Shown: positions 7,727-16,914 of the stretch, one piece after another | How the letters are laid out: each line of letters begins with the position of its first letter | How positions within the stretch are numbered: the first letter of the stretch is position 1 | Origin: Streptomyces xiamenensis | Lineage (GTDB): Bacteria > Actinomycetota > Actinomycetes > Streptomycetales > Streptomycetaceae | DNA length: 64,000 bases | Direction of reading: 5' to 3' | Assembly: GCF_000993785.3 (NCBI RefSeq) | Contig: NZ_CP009922.3 | Location: 4,712,001 to 4,776,000, forward strand | The notes under the pieces: generated by a model | What the model saw: only the letters and a program-made list of their open reading frames with translations | What the model was told of the DNA's origin: nothing | Databases searched by the model: none | Made by a program: the position numbers and the translations under genes

Positions 7727-8758
7727 GTGAACGAACCATCCTGGCGCCCGCCCCAGCCCGCCGCCGGTTACGGGGAACCGCCGGCGAACGCCCGTCCCCA
7801 CGCGGCGGGTCACGAGGGTGGGAGCCGGGGCCCCGGGCGTGACGGGGCGGGCACTCCACCCGCCTCCGCCGCGCCGGCGGCGTCCACGCCGGGCGTCGCC
7901 GCGGGCGGCGGCCCCCAGGGGCAGGGCGGATCGAGCGGCGGCAAGCGGGCGGGACGCGACCTGCGGGCCGCCGTCGGGGTGGGGCTGGCGCTGGGCGCGG
8001 TGATCATCGCCTCGCTCTTCATCTACAAGCCGGTCTTCCTCGGCGTGATAGCGGTCGCCGTCATGGTCGGGGTGTGGGAGCTGTGCTCCCGGCTCGCCGA
8101 GCGCAAGCAGATCCAGGTGCCCATGGTGCCGCTGGCGGTCGGCGGCGCCGCCATCGTGGTGGCGGGGTACCTGCGCGGTGCGGCGGGTGCCTGGGTGGCC
8201 CTGGGGCTCACGGTGCTCGTGGTGCTCCTGTGGCGGATGGCGATCTCGCCCGAGACCTACCTGCGGGACGCCACCGCGTCGGTCTTCGCCGCCTTCTACG
8301 TTCCCTTCCTGGCCACGTTCGTGGCGCTCATGCTCGCCGCCGACGACGGCGCGTGGCGCGTTCTGACCTTCCTGGTGCTGGTGGTGCTCAGCGACACCGG
8401 CGCCTACGCGGTCGGCTGGCGGCTGGGCCGGCGCAAGCTCGCCCCCCGCATCAGCCCCGGGAAGACCCTGGAGGGGCTGGCGGGCGCCATCTCCTTCGCG
8501 ATGGTGGGCGGCGCCCTGTGCTTCGCCTTCCTCATCGAGGACGGCTTGTGGTGGCAGGGCCTCCTGATGGGGCTCGCCGTCGCCATCTGCGCGACGCTCG
8601 GTGACCTGGGCGAGTCCATGATCAAGCGCGATCTGGGCATCAAGGACATGGGCACACTGCTGCCGGGCCACGGCGGCATCATGGACCGGCTCGACTCGCT
8701 GCTGCCCACCGCCCCCGTGGCCTGGCTGCTCTACCTGGCCTTCACCGGCGCCGGGTGA
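7727..8758 (+). CDS. cdsA: Phosphatidate cytidylyltransferase (CDP-diglyceride synthase)
   Basis: A 343-residue integral membrane enzyme that makes CDP-diacylglycerol from phosphatidate and CTP for phospholipid synthesis. Residues 1-75 are a soluble proline/glycine-rich extension typical of actinobacteria. Several hydrophobic helices follow, and then the CdsA signature: SDTGAYAVGWRLGRRKLAP, ISPGKTLEGLAGA and GDLGESMIKRDLGIKDMG with the final HGGIMDRLDS. The GTG start at 7727 fits the weak AAGGA about 11 bases upstream. It sits 81 bp after frr and 35 bp before rlmN, so it is probably in the same transcription unit. Confidence 0.95.
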   Translation: MNEPSWRPPQPAAGYGEPPANARPHAAGHEGGSRGPGRDGAGTPPASAAPAASTPGVAAGGGPQGQGGSSGGKRAGRDLRAAVGVGLALGAVIIASLFIYKPVFLGVIAVAVMVGVWELCSRLAERKQIQVPMVPLAVGGAAIVVAGYLRGAAGAWVALGLTVLVVLLWRMAISPETYLRDATASVFAAFYVPFLATFVALMLAADDGAWRVLTFLVLVVLSDTGAYAVGWRLGRRKLAPRISPGKTLEGLAGAISFAMVGGALCFAFLIEDGLWWQGLLMGLAVAICATLGDLGESMIKRDLGIKDMGTLLPGHGGIMDRLDSLLPTAPVAWLLYLAFTGAG

Positions 8759-8793
8759 GCCCACGCGGGTGAATCTGCGACACTGGCTGAACC

Positions 8794-9900
8794 ATGCCTA
8801 AGCCCGGAGAACTGACCTTTGTCGCGCCCCGCGGAGCCAAGAAGCCGCCGCGCCACCTCGCCGATCTGACCCCCGCGGAGCGCCGCGAGGCGGTGGCCGC
8901 CCTCGGCGAGAAGCCGTTCCGCGCCCAGCAGCTGTCGCGGCACTACTTCGCCCGCCTCAACGATGACCCGGCCGCCTGGACGGACATTCCGGCCGCCGCC
9001 CGGGAGCGGCTGGCGAGCGGGCTGCTGCCGCAGCTGATGTCGGTGGTCCGGCACATCAGCTGCGACGACGGCGCCACCCGCAAGACCCTGTGGCGGCTGC
9101 ACGACGGGACACTGGTGGAGTCCGTGCTGATGCGGTACCCGGACCGGGTCACCATGTGCATCTCCTCACAGGCCGGCTGCGGCATGAACTGCCCGTTCTG
9201 CGCCACCGGCCAGGCCGGGCTCGACCGCAATCTGTCCACCGCCGAGATCGTGCACCAGATCGTGGACGGGATGCGCGCACTGCGGGACGGCGAGGTGCCC
9301 GGCGGCCCGGCGCGGCTGTCGAACATCGTCTTCATGGGCATGGGCGAGCCGCTGGCCAACTACAACCGCGTCATCGGCGCGATCCGGCGGCTGACCGACC
9401 CCGAGCCGGACGGCATCGGGCTCTCCCAGCGGGGCATCACGGTCTCCACCGTCGGTCTGGTCCCGGCGATGCGCCGGTTCGCCGACGAGGGGCTGAGCTG
9501 CCGGCTGGCGGTCTCGCTGCACGCCCCCGACGACGAGCTGCGCGACACCCTGGTACCGGTGAACACCCGCTGGAAGGTCCGTGAGGTCCTGGACGCGGCG
9601 TGGGAGTACGCGGAGCGCTCCGGGCGCCGCATCTCCATCGAGTACGCGCTGATCAGGGACATCAACGACCAGGCGTGGCGCGCCGATCTGCTTGGCAAGC
9701 TGCTGCGCGGACACCGGGCGCACGTCAACCTCATCCCGCTGAACCCGACGCCCGGTTCGAAGTGGACGGCCTCCCGTCCCGAGGACGAGGCGGCGTTCGT
9801 CGAGGCCCTCCGGGCACAGGGTGTGCCGGTCACCGTACGGGACACCCGTGGCCAGGAGATCGAGGGTGCCTGCGGGCAGCTGGCGGCGGCGGAGCGATAG
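8794..9900 (+). CDS. rlmN: 23S rRNA/tRNA adenosine C2-methyltransferase RlmN
   Basis: A 368-residue radical SAM enzyme that methylates C2 of A2503 in 23S rRNA and A37 in some tRNAs. The iron-sulfur ligands are C129, C133 and C136 in CGMNCPFC, the glycine-rich SAM segment is VFMGMGEPLANY, and the methyl-carrying cysteine is C360 in GACGQL near the C-terminus. The N-terminal helical substrate domain (LGEKPFRAQQLSRHYF) is present. There is no ribosome binding site before the ATG, but a -10-like GACACT lies about nine bases upstream, so a leaderless transcript is possible. The closely related Cfr resistance enzymes are excluded by the housekeeping context. Confidence 0.95.
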   Translation: MPKPGELTFVAPRGAKKPPRHLADLTPAERREAVAALGEKPFRAQQLSRHYFARLNDDPAAWTDIPAAARERLASGLLPQLMSVVRHISCDDGATRKTLWRLHDGTLVESVLMRYPDRVTMCISSQAGCGMNCPFCATGQAGLDRNLSTAEIVHQIVDGMRALRDGEVPGGPARLSNIVFMGMGEPLANYNRVIGAIRRLTDPEPDGIGLSQRGITVSTVGLVPAMRRFADEGLSCRLAVSLHAPDDELRDTLVPVNTRWKVREVLDAAWEYAERSGRRISIEYALIRDINDQAWRADLLGKLLRGHRAHVNLIPLNPTPGSKWTASRPEDEAAFVEALRAQGVPVTVRDTRGQEIEGACGQLAAAER

Positions 9901-9998
9901 CGGCGGTCCCGGGCGGTCCGGGCTGCTCCGGTCGGTCTTCAGCGGTCCGGGCGGTTCTGTCCGGACCTGCTGCTATCGTGACGTCGAACAAACGCATT

Positions 9999-10091
9999 AC
10001 TCCGACAGGGGAGCGCTCGCAGCGCTGAGAGTGCGGCAGCAGGCCGCAGACCCTCGAACCTCGCCCAGGTCATGCTGGGTAGGAAGTCGAT
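9999..10091 (+). promoter_or_regulatory. Thiamine pyrophosphate (TPP) riboswitch
   Basis: The core TPP aptamer elements are present in order: GACAGGGGAGC, the invariant CTGAGA (10025-10030), a GC stem TGCGGC/GCCGCA (10032-10037/10043-10048), GACCCTCGAACCT, and the P5 stem CCCAG/CTGGG (10064-10068/10075-10079) closing with GTAGGAAGTCG. A four-base P1 pairs 10003-10006 with 10086-10089. It precedes a thiamine ABC transporter operon. A downstream hairpin covers the start codon, so TPP probably controls translation. Confidence 0.95.
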
Positions 10092-10096
10092 CTCTC

Positions 10097-10137
10097 TCGT
10101 GCTGCCCGCGTGTGCCCTCCTTGAGAAAGCAGCACGA
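10097..10137 (+). promoter_or_regulatory. Start-codon-sequestering hairpin behind the TPP riboswitch
   Basis: TCGTGCTGC (10097-10105) pairs perfectly with GCAGCACGA (10129-10137), whose last base is the A of the ATG of the following gene. The weak purine stretch GAGAAAG lies at the loop/stem edge. This is the expected off-state expression platform for translational control by the riboswitch. Confidence 0.7.
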
Positions 10138-11225
10138 TGACGCGCAGCAGTGCCCGCCGGCTCGCGGCGGCCCTCGCCCTCTCCGCGGCGGCGGTGACCC
10201 TGACCGCCTGCGGAAGCGGCGGAGACTCCGACGGCTCCGGCAGCTCCGGCGGCGATCAGGTCACCCTCGTCACCCACGACTCGTTCAACGTCTCGCCCGA
10301 GGTACTGGAGAAATTCACCGAGCAGACCGGCTACCGGGTCCAGGTGCTGCGCGCCGGTGACGCCGGGGTGATGGTCAACCAGGCGGTGCTCTCCAAGAAC
10401 AACCCGCAGGGCGATGTGCTCTTCGGTATCGACAACACCCTGCTCTCCCGCGCTCTGGACGAGGGCGTCTTCACCCCGTACGAGGCGGCCGGTCTCGACA
10501 CGGTCCCCGAGACGTATCAGCTGGACGCGGGGGAGCACCGGGTGACGCCCGTCGACAGCGGCGACATCTGCGTCAACTACGACCGCGCGTACTTCGCCGA
10601 GCACGACCTGGCGCCGCCGCAGGACCTGGACGACCTCATCGACCCCGCGTACCGGGATCTCCTCGTGGTGCAGAACGCCGCCACCTCCTCGCCCGGTCTC
10701 GGCTTCCTGCTGGGCACCGTCGCGGCCTACGGGGACGACGGCTGGCAGGAGTACTGGCAGGCGTTGCGCGACAACGGTGTGGAGGTCGTCGACGGCTGGG
10801 AGCAGGCGTACAACGAGCGCTTCTCCGGCGCGGGCGGCGGCGCCGGTGACCGGCCGCTGGTGGTCTCCTACGCCTCAAGCCCGCCCGCCGAGGTCATCTA
10901 CGGCGAGGGCGAGCTTCCCGAGGAAGGTCCGACCGGGGTGTCGAGCGGTACCTGCTTCCGGCAGATCGAGTTCGCCGGGCTGCTGGCCGGGGCCGGCAAT
11001 CCCGAGGGTGGCCAGGCACTGCTCGACTTCCTGATCGGCCTGGACTTCCAGGAGGACCTGCCGCTGCAGATGTTCGTCAACCCGGTGCGCCCCGACGCCG
11101 AACTGCCGCAGGAGTTCGTCACCTACGGCGAGACGATCGAGACGCCGCTGACGATGGAGCCGCAGCGGATCGCGGAGCACCGCGAGGACTGGGTGTCGAC
11201 GTGGACCTCGCTGGTCATCAGGTAG
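10137..11225 (+). CDS. Thiamine ABC transporter substrate-binding lipoprotein
   Basis: A 362-residue periplasmic-type binding protein of the ThiB/TbpA (iron/thiamine/spermidine) class, anchored outside the membrane as a lipoprotein. The signal peptide ends in the lipobox LTAC (Cys25) and is followed by a Gly/Ser linker. The mature part starts VTLVTHDSFNVSPEVLEKFTE, the usual ThiB opening, and keeps the ligand-site-like segments DVLFGIDNTLLSRAL and VSYASSPPAEV. The TPP riboswitch and start-codon hairpin directly upstream make thiamine or a derivative the likely ligand. Its last 25 bases overlap the permease gene. Confidence 0.92.
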   Translation: MTRSSARRLAAALALSAAAVTLTACGSGGDSDGSGSSGGDQVTLVTHDSFNVSPEVLEKFTEQTGYRVQVLRAGDAGVMVNQAVLSKNNPQGDVLFGIDNTLLSRALDEGVFTPYEAAGLDTVPETYQLDAGEHRVTPVDSGDICVNYDRAYFAEHDLAPPQDLDDLIDPAYRDLLVVQNAATSSPGLGFLLGTVAAYGDDGWQEYWQALRDNGVEVVDGWEQAYNERFSGAGGGAGDRPLVVSYASSPPAEVIYGEGELPEEGPTGVSSGTCFRQIEFAGLLAGAGNPEGGQALLDFLIGLDFQEDLPLQMFVNPVRPDAELPQEFVTYGETIETPLTMEPQRIAEHREDWVSTWTSLVIR

Positions 11226-12937
11226 TTCGCGAACAGGGCGCGGCGGCGGAGCACGGTCCGCCGCCCGCTTCGTCCTCCCCGGCAGCCGCCCGGGCGCGGC
11301 GCCGTTCCATTGCCGTGCGGCTGGCTCTGCTGGCGGTGCCGCTGGTCTTCTTCGCGCTGTTCTTCGCCTACCCGGTCGCTGCCATCATCGGCCGCGGACT
11401 GCGCGACGGCGGAGCCTGGCAACTGGGTCCGGCCGCCGAGGTGCTCTCGGACCCCGGCATCCGCAAGGTGCTGTGGTTCACGCTGTGGCAGGCCGCCGCC
11501 TCCACCGCCCTCACCCTCGCCCTGGCGCTGCCCGGCGCGTATGTCTTCGCCCGGCTCGACTTCCCCGGCAAACGGCTGCTGCACGCCGCCGTCACCGTGC
11601 CCTTCGTGCTGCCCACCGTGGTGGCCGGCGCCGCCTTCCTGGCGCTGCTGGGCCGGGGCGGGTTGCTGGAGGACCTGTGGGGGATACGCCTGGACACCAC
11701 GGTGTGGGCGATCCTGCTGGCTCACGTGTTCTTCAACTACGCGGTGGTCGTCCGCACCGTGGGCGGGCTGTGGGCACAGCTCGACCCCCGCCAGGAGGAG
11801 GCCGCCCGCGTCCTGGGCGCGAATCCCGCGGCGGCCTGGCGGCGGGTCACCCTCCCGGCGCTGGCCCCGGCCGTGGCCTCCGCCGCGCTGATGGTCTTTC
11901 TCTTCACCTTCACCTCCTTCGGCGTCGTGCAGATCCTCGGCGGGCCCCGCTACGCCACGCTGGAGGTGGAGATCTACCGGCAGACCGCGCAACTGCTCGA
12001 CCTGCCGACCGCGGCCGTGCTCACGCTGCTCCAGTTCGCGGCGGTCGGCGCGCTGCTGCTCCTGCACGCGCGCACCGTACGCCGCGCCGAGACCTCACTG
12101 CGGCTGGTGGACGCGGGTTCCGCGGCGCACCGTCCGCGCGGCGCCGCCCAGTGGTCGCTGCTGGCCGGGGTCCTGCTCTCCATCGCGCTGCTGCTCCTGC
12201 TGCCGCTCGCCGTGCTGGTCGAACGGTCCCTGTCCGGCCCCGACGGCTACGGCTTCGCTTATTACCGGGCGCTGACCAACACGGACAGCGGCACCTTCGT
12301 GGTGGCACCGTGGGAGGCCATCGGGCACTCCCTGGCGTACGGAGCGGTGGCCACGCTGATCGCCCTGACCGTGGGCGGGCTGGCCGCCGCCGCGCTCACC
12401 CGGCGGGCCGGCCGCTTCACCCGGGGCTTCGACGCCTTGCTGATGCTGCCGCTGGGCACCTCGGCGGTCACCGTGGGCTTCGGTTTCCTGATCGCGCTCG
12501 ACGAACCGCCCCTGGACCTGCGGTCCTCGTGGATCCTGGTGCCGCTCGCCCAGGCACTGGTCGGGGTCCCGTTCGTCGTGCGGGTGCTGCTGCCCGTCCT
12601 GCGCGCGGTCGATGACCGGCTGCGGGAGGCGGCGGCGGTCCTGGGTGCCTCCCCGCTGCGGGTGTGGCGGGAGGTCGATCTGCCGCTGGTGCGGCGGGCG
12701 GCGCTGGTCGCGGCGGGGTTCGCGTTCGCCGTGTCCCTGGGCGAGTTCGGCGCCACGGTCTTCATCGCCCGGGCCGACACCCCGACGCTGCCGGTCGCGG
12801 TGGCCCGGCTGCTGGGGCGCGCCGGGGAACTCAACTACGGGCAGGCGATGGCGCTGTCCACCATTCTCATGCTGGTGTGCGCCGCCACGCTGCTGGTTCT
12901 GGAGCGACTGCGCCCGGGCCGTACGGGGGAGCTGTGA
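11201..12937 (+). CDS. Thiamine ABC transporter, fused double permease
   Basis: A 578-residue integral membrane protein with two permease domains in one chain, as in ThiP and SfuB. Each half has about six hydrophobic helices and an EAA-type cytoplasmic loop for the ATPase: EEAARVLGANPAAAWRRVTLP (first half) and REAAAVLGASPLRVWREVDLP (second half). The GTG start at 11201 lies inside the end of the binding-protein gene (25-base overlap), implying translational coupling. The stop overlaps a possible GTG of the ATPase gene. It should form the channel for riboswitch-controlled thiamine import. Confidence 0.93.
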   Translation: MDLAGHQVVREQGAAAEHGPPPASSSPAAARARRRSIAVRLALLAVPLVFFALFFAYPVAAIIGRGLRDGGAWQLGPAAEVLSDPGIRKVLWFTLWQAAASTALTLALALPGAYVFARLDFPGKRLLHAAVTVPFVLPTVVAGAAFLALLGRGGLLEDLWGIRLDTTVWAILLAHVFFNYAVVVRTVGGLWAQLDPRQEEAARVLGANPAAAWRRVTLPALAPAVASAALMVFLFTFTSFGVVQILGGPRYATLEVEIYRQTAQLLDLPTAAVLTLLQFAAVGALLLLHARTVRRAETSLRLVDAGSAAHRPRGAAQWSLLAGVLLSIALLLLLPLAVLVERSLSGPDGYGFAYYRALTNTDSGTFVVAPWEAIGHSLAYGAVATLIALTVGGLAAAALTRRAGRFTRGFDALLMLPLGTSAVTVGFGFLIALDEPPLDLRSSWILVPLAQALVGVPFVVRVLLPVLRAVDDRLREAAAVLGASPLRVWREVDLPLVRRAALVAAGFAFAVSLGEFGATVFIARADTPTLPVAVARLLGRAGELNYGQAMALSTILMLVCAATLLVLERLRPGRTGEL

Positions 12938-12951
12938 AGGAAGACAACCCG

Positions 12952-13995
12952 ATGCCTCTGCTGAGCCTGGACGGGCTGACCGTACGGTTCGGCGCGCACA
13001 CCGCGCTGGACGCCGTCGACCTCGCCGTAGCCGAACGCGAGATCGTGAGTGTGCTGGGCCCCAGCGGCAGCGGCAAGTCCACGCTGCTGCGCGCGGTGGC
13101 CGGGCTGCGGCCCGCCGACGCCGGCACGGTCACGCTCGGTGGGCAGGACCAGTCGGCGGTGCCCACCCACCGCCGCGGCCTGGGGCTGATGTTCCAGGAC
13201 CATCAGCTGTTCCCGCAGCGGGACGTGGGCGGCAACATCGCCTTCGGCCTGCGGACACGCGGCGTACCGCGCCACGCGGCGGCGCGGCGGGTGGCGGAAC
13301 TCCTCGACCTGGTCGGACTGCCGGACGCCGCCGGCCGGTCGGTGGGTTCGCTGTCCGGGGGAGAGCAGCAGCGGGTGGCGCTCGCCCGCGCGCTGGCGCC
13401 GAGCCCCCGGCTGCTGATGCTGGACGAACCGCTCGGTCAGCTGGACCGGGGACTGCGGGAGCGTCTGGTGGTGGAGTTGCGGCAGTTGTTCCGACAACTG
13501 GGCACCACAGTGCTGGCGGTCACCCACGATCAGGGGGAGGCGTTCGCGCTCGCGGACCGTGTCGTGGTGATGCGGGCCGGCCGGATCGCCCAGAGCGGCA
13601 GCCCGGCCGAGGTGTGGCAGCGTCCGGCGTCGGAGTTCGTCGCGCGGTTCCTCGGCTTCCGCAATGTGACGGAGGCGACCGTACGGGGCGGGACGGCGCA
13701 CACTCCGTGGGGCGAGGTTCCGGTGCCCGCCGGGACCCCCGAGGGCGTGGGGCAACTGCTCATCCGCCCCTCCGGTGTGGGGCTGACGGGTGAGGGCCGC
13801 GGTCCGCGCTGCACGGTCGCCGCGCGCACGTTCCGCGGCGAGCGGGTGGTGCTGCTCCTGGATCCCGAGCGCGGCCCGCGACTGGAGGCCTCCGTACCGC
13901 TGCGGCTGGCGCCTGCGGAGGGTGAGCGGGTGAGGCTCGTCTTCGATCCGCGCGAGGTGGTGCCGCTGGCCGGTGCCGAACCCGGTGACGGGTGA
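12952..13995 (+). CDS. Thiamine ABC transporter ATP-binding protein
   Basis: A 347-residue ABC ATPase with all canonical motifs: Walker A GPSGSGKST, Q-loop LMFQDHQLFP, signature SLSGGEQQRVALARAL, Walker B LLMLDEPLGQLD and H-loop VTHDQGEAFAL. A C-terminal TOBE-like regulatory domain follows from about residue 240. The ATG at 12952 is chosen because AAGGAAG lies eight bases upstream; a GTG at 12934 overlapping the permease stop is the alternative and would add six residues. It is the last gene of the thiamine import operon. Confidence 0.93.
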   Translation: MPLLSLDGLTVRFGAHTALDAVDLAVAEREIVSVLGPSGSGKSTLLRAVAGLRPADAGTVTLGGQDQSAVPTHRRGLGLMFQDHQLFPQRDVGGNIAFGLRTRGVPRHAAARRVAELLDLVGLPDAAGRSVGSLSGGEQQRVALARALAPSPRLLMLDEPLGQLDRGLRERLVVELRQLFRQLGTTVLAVTHDQGEAFALADRVVVMRAGRIAQSGSPAEVWQRPASEFVARFLGFRNVTEATVRGGTAHTPWGEVPVPAGTPEGVGQLLIRPSGVGLTGEGRGPRCTVAARTFRGERVVLLLDPERGPRLEASVPLRLAPAEGERVRLVFDPREVVPLAGAEPGDG

Positions 13996-14070
13996 AAGTT
14001 TCTGTCTGTACGTCGGCCGGGCGGCGAAGTAAATTGTCGGCGTCCGGTCAACCACCCCTGGAGGGGCCGT

Positions 14071-15645
14071 ATGAGACGGATCGTCGCCACCTGGCTCGTC
14101 GCGCTGAGTCTGCTGCTGGGCAGCGTCGCGCTGGCCGGCCCCGCCCGTGCCGAGCAGGACGTCCCCGAACAGTGGCGCAGCTACTGGGTCGACGCCTTCA
14201 ACGACGGCATCTACACCCCTGATCAGGTCAGCACCCTGATCGAGGACGCCCTCGCCGTCAACGCCAACGTGCTCATCGTCCAGACCGCCCGCCGCTACGA
14301 CTGCTTCTGCAACCGGGCACTGTACCCGCGCACCGACGCCGCGATCGACCCGGCCCCGTACGACCCGCTGGACGAGGTCATCGCCCAGGCGCACGCGGCA
14401 GGGCTTCAGGTGCACGCCTGGGTCAACGTCAACACGTTGTGGAACAGCGCCACCCCGCCCCGCGCGGCCGACCATGTCTTCAACCGGCACGGGCCCACCG
14501 CGCAGGGCCGTGACCGCTGGCTGAACAAGAAGGCGGACGGCACAGAACTCCAGGGCGTCAACGCCTACATCGACCCGGGGCACCCGGACGCCGCCGCGTA
14601 CATCGTGGACGCCATCCGTTCCCTCGTCCGCCAGTACGACGTGGACGGCATCAACCTCGACTACATCCGCTACCCCGACGGCAGCTCCACCACCACCCAC
14701 AGCGACTGGGGGTACAACGAGGTCGCGCTGGAACGCTTCCGGCAGGCCACCGGGCACACCGGCATCCCCGCGCCCGACGACGCGCGGTGGAGCGAGTGGC
14801 GCCGGGACCAGATCACCTCTCTGGTGCGGCGGATCTACCTCGGCATGTGGGAGGAGGATCCGGCCGCGCGGCTGTCCGTCAACGCCATCACGTACGGTTT
14901 CGGCCCCCAGTCGGTGGGCGGCTGGGAGGCGACGCGCACCTACGCGGAGGTGCTCCAGGACTGGTCCGGCTGGCTGGCGGAGGGCATCACCGACACCGTG
15001 GTCACCATGAACTACAAGCGGGACTGGAACCCCGATCAGGCGCGGATGTACAGCGAGTGGACGGAGTTCCTGGCCGACTCGCAGGCCGGGCGGCAAGGGG
15101 TGACCGGACCCGCGCTCTACCTCAACCCGGTCGAGGGCAGCCTGGCGCAGGTGCGCGAGGCGCTCACGCCGACCGCCTCCGGCAATGTGGCGGCCGGCTG
15201 GAGCGGCTACTCCTACGCCTCGCCGAGCATGGACGTGGCGGCCAACGGACCGGTGGCGGAACGGGAACGGCTCACCGCCGCGCTCACCACCGGCCCCGAC
15301 GCCCCCTTCGCCGATCCGGCCGCCGTGCCCGGTATGGAATGGAAGGAGGCGCCGCGGGAGGGACACGTGACGGGTCAGCTGGCGCTGCGTGACGGTACGC
15401 CGCTGGATCAGGCCCGGATCACGCTGCGGCCGCTCGGCGGCCGGGGCGGCGGGGGTGCGCCGCAGGCGGTCCGTACGGTGACGGACGGCTCCGGCTGGTT
15501 CGGGTTCGCACACGCGGCCCCGGGACGCTATCTGCTGACGGTCGATCTGCCCTCGGGGGTGGTGGGCGCCCCGGTCTCCGCCGTCGAGGTGCGCGAGGGC
15601 CGCATCGCCCAGGCACCGTTCGCCCCGTTCCGGCCAGTGCGCTGA
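14071..15645 (+). CDS. Secreted GHL10-type glycoside hydrolase-like protein with C-terminal carboxypeptidase-regulatory domain
   Basis: A 524-residue exported protein. Residues 1-27 are a Sec signal peptide with an ARA|EQ cleavage site. Residues 30-400 are a TIM-barrel of the DUF187/GHL10 (YngK-like) group, recognised by YWVDAFNDGIYTPDQV, the HAWVNVNTLWN strand, DGINLDYIRYP and the late WSGYSYASPSM. Substrates of this family are poorly known; cell-wall or exopolysaccharide glycans are suspected. Residues 435-515 form a beta-sandwich of the carboxypeptidase-regulatory type (VTGQLALRDGTPLDQARITL, GWFGFAHAAPGRYLL). It stands alone between the thiamine operon and a convergent ABC gene. Confidence 0.8.
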   Translation: MRRIVATWLVALSLLLGSVALAGPARAEQDVPEQWRSYWVDAFNDGIYTPDQVSTLIEDALAVNANVLIVQTARRYDCFCNRALYPRTDAAIDPAPYDPLDEVIAQAHAAGLQVHAWVNVNTLWNSATPPRAADHVFNRHGPTAQGRDRWLNKKADGTELQGVNAYIDPGHPDAAAYIVDAIRSLVRQYDVDGINLDYIRYPDGSSTTTHSDWGYNEVALERFRQATGHTGIPAPDDARWSEWRRDQITSLVRRIYLGMWEEDPAARLSVNAITYGFGPQSVGGWEATRTYAEVLQDWSGWLAEGITDTVVTMNYKRDWNPDQARMYSEWTEFLADSQAGRQGVTGPALYLNPVEGSLAQVREALTPTASGNVAAGWSGYSYASPSMDVAANGPVAERERLTAALTTGPDAPFADPAAVPGMEWKEAPREGHVTGQLALRDGTPLDQARITLRPLGGRGGGGAPQAVRTVTDGSGWFGFAHAAPGRYLLTVDLPSGVVGAPVSAVEVREGRIAQAPFAPFRPVR

Positions 15646-15655
15646 CCCCGCCCTT

Positions 15656-15689
15656 CCGGTTGGCCCCGGCCCGCGCCGCGGCCAACCGG
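15656..15689. terminator. Bidirectional terminator between convergent genes
   Basis: CCGGTTGGCC (15656-15665) and its exact complement GGCCAACCGG (15680-15689) form a 10-bp stem with a 14-base loop. It separates the GHL10 gene (plus) from the ABC permease gene (minus), so it can serve both. Confidence 0.75.
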
Positions 15690-15696
15690 CCAGGAC

Positions 15697-16914
15697 CTAT
15701 GCGCGGATCGGCAGCACCAGCGTCTGGAAGACCAGCCAGCTGAGCGGTGCGAACACCAGCAGCAGCGCCGCCAGTCGCAGCATCGCCGCGCGGCGGATCA
15801 GCGAGCGGGGCGCGCCGAGCCGCAGCAGTGAGGTGGTTGCCGCGGACCGCGCGGTGCGGGACTCGTGAACCGCCGCCGCGATCGTGCCCAGCGCGCACAC
15901 CAGCACGATGCCGGTGCCCAGCGCGCTGAGCGGCCCGAACAGCCGCGGTCCGTCGAGATGCAGCGCCGCCAGTGCCGCCGCGAGTGCGACGCACAGGGCC
16001 CCCAGGGGATGCCCCAGCCGTTCCGCCTCGCTCTGCAGGACGCGCCCCGCCAGCAGTCGCAGCGCGCCCGGCCGGCCCACCGCCAGCATCCTGCCGCACA
16101 GATGGGTGAGGGAGGGCGCCGCCACGATGACGCCGGTGGCGATCAGCAGCCAGCCCGCGACCACGCCGGGCGTCAGCCCGCTGAGCGCGCCCGGCAGGGT
16201 CAGCGCCCCCTCCGCGTCGCTCGGCGGCCGCTCCGTGAAGCCGGCGTAGCCGCTGAACGCGATCCCGGCCCCGGTCAGGGCCGCTCCCCAGGGCAGCCCG
16301 GTGGGCACCTGCACCGGCTCCTCGACCAGTCCCGTCGCCGTGGCGGAGGGGGCTGTGGGGGGCGCGGGCGGCGGGGGCAGTGGTGCGGAGTGCCGTACCG
16401 GCGCCGTCCTCCCGCGCAGTGCGAGCGCGCTGGCGACGGCTGCGGCAGCGGGGACGATCGTCAGCAGGGTCAGCGCGGCGGCCAGGGGCAGCGGCCGGTC
16501 GGCCGCGAGCAGACCCGCCGCCGCCCCGTCGAAGGGCAGCCCCGAGATGTCGCCGCGCAGATGCAGGAAGACCAGCAGGGCGAGCGCGCTGCCCAGCAGC
16601 GCGGCGACCGCCGTGGACACCGCCGCCAGCATCGGCAGCCGGGCCGGTCCCAGGCCCGCCGAGTCGAGTCCCGAGCGCGGCCGTCCCGCCGGATCCGCGC
16701 GGGCCACGGCCACCGCCAGTTGGACCGTCGCGGCGATCGGCAGCACGCACCAGGCCAGTCGCAGCACCGCCTGGTCGCCGTCCCCCGGGTGGGCGCTGGC
16801 CCAGCCCAGGCCGCTGAGCAGCAGGAACCCGACCCCGCCGGCCGTCACCGCGAGCAGCAGCCGGCGGGCCAGGGCCAGCGGCCTCGAGCCGCGGGCTAGG
16901 CGGAGAGCGAGCAT
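15697..16914 (-). CDS. ABC transporter permease, FtsX/MacB-like
   Basis: A 405-residue membrane protein with about seven to eight hydrophobic segments and long Ala/Leu-rich stretches. The C-terminal third reads like an FtsX-type permease: repeated helices, then SLLRLGAPRSLIRRAAMLRLAALLLVFAPLSW. A proline-rich extracytoplasmic or linker segment sits near residues 175-205. Its start overlaps the upstream ATPase gene by 19 bases, so the pair makes one transporter. The substrate is unknown; the family exports peptides, lipids or lipoproteins or transmits a signal. No accessory periplasmic protein lies next to it. Confidence 0.7.
   Translation of the reverse strand: MLALRLARGSRPLALARRLLLAVTAGGVGFLLLSGLGWASAHPGDGDQAVLRLAWCVLPIAATVQLAVAVARADPAGRPRSGLDSAGLGPARLPMLAAVSTAVAALLGSALALLVFLHLRGDISGLPFDGAAAGLLAADRPLPLAAALTLLTIVPAAAAVASALALRGRTAPVRHSAPLPPPPAPPTAPSATATGLVEEPVQVPTGLPWGAALTGAGIAFSGYAGFTERPPSDAEGALTLPGALSGLTPGVVAGWLLIATGVIVAAPSLTHLCGRMLAVGRPGALRLLAGRVLQSEAERLGHPLGALCVALAAALAALHLDGPRLFGPLSALGTGIVLVCALGTIAAAVHESRTARSAATTSLLRLGAPRSLIRRAAMLRLAALLLVFAPLSWLVFQTLVLPIRA

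Noticed and set aside
10137..13995. Iron or spermidine/putrescine transporter instead of thiamine
   Set aside because: The protein families are related, but the complete TPP riboswitch upstream makes thiamine far more likely.
12835..15513. An 892-codon minus-strand frame
   Set aside because: It lies antisense to the well-supported thiamine ATPase and GHL10 genes and has the Arg/Gly/His-rich makeup of a GC shadow.
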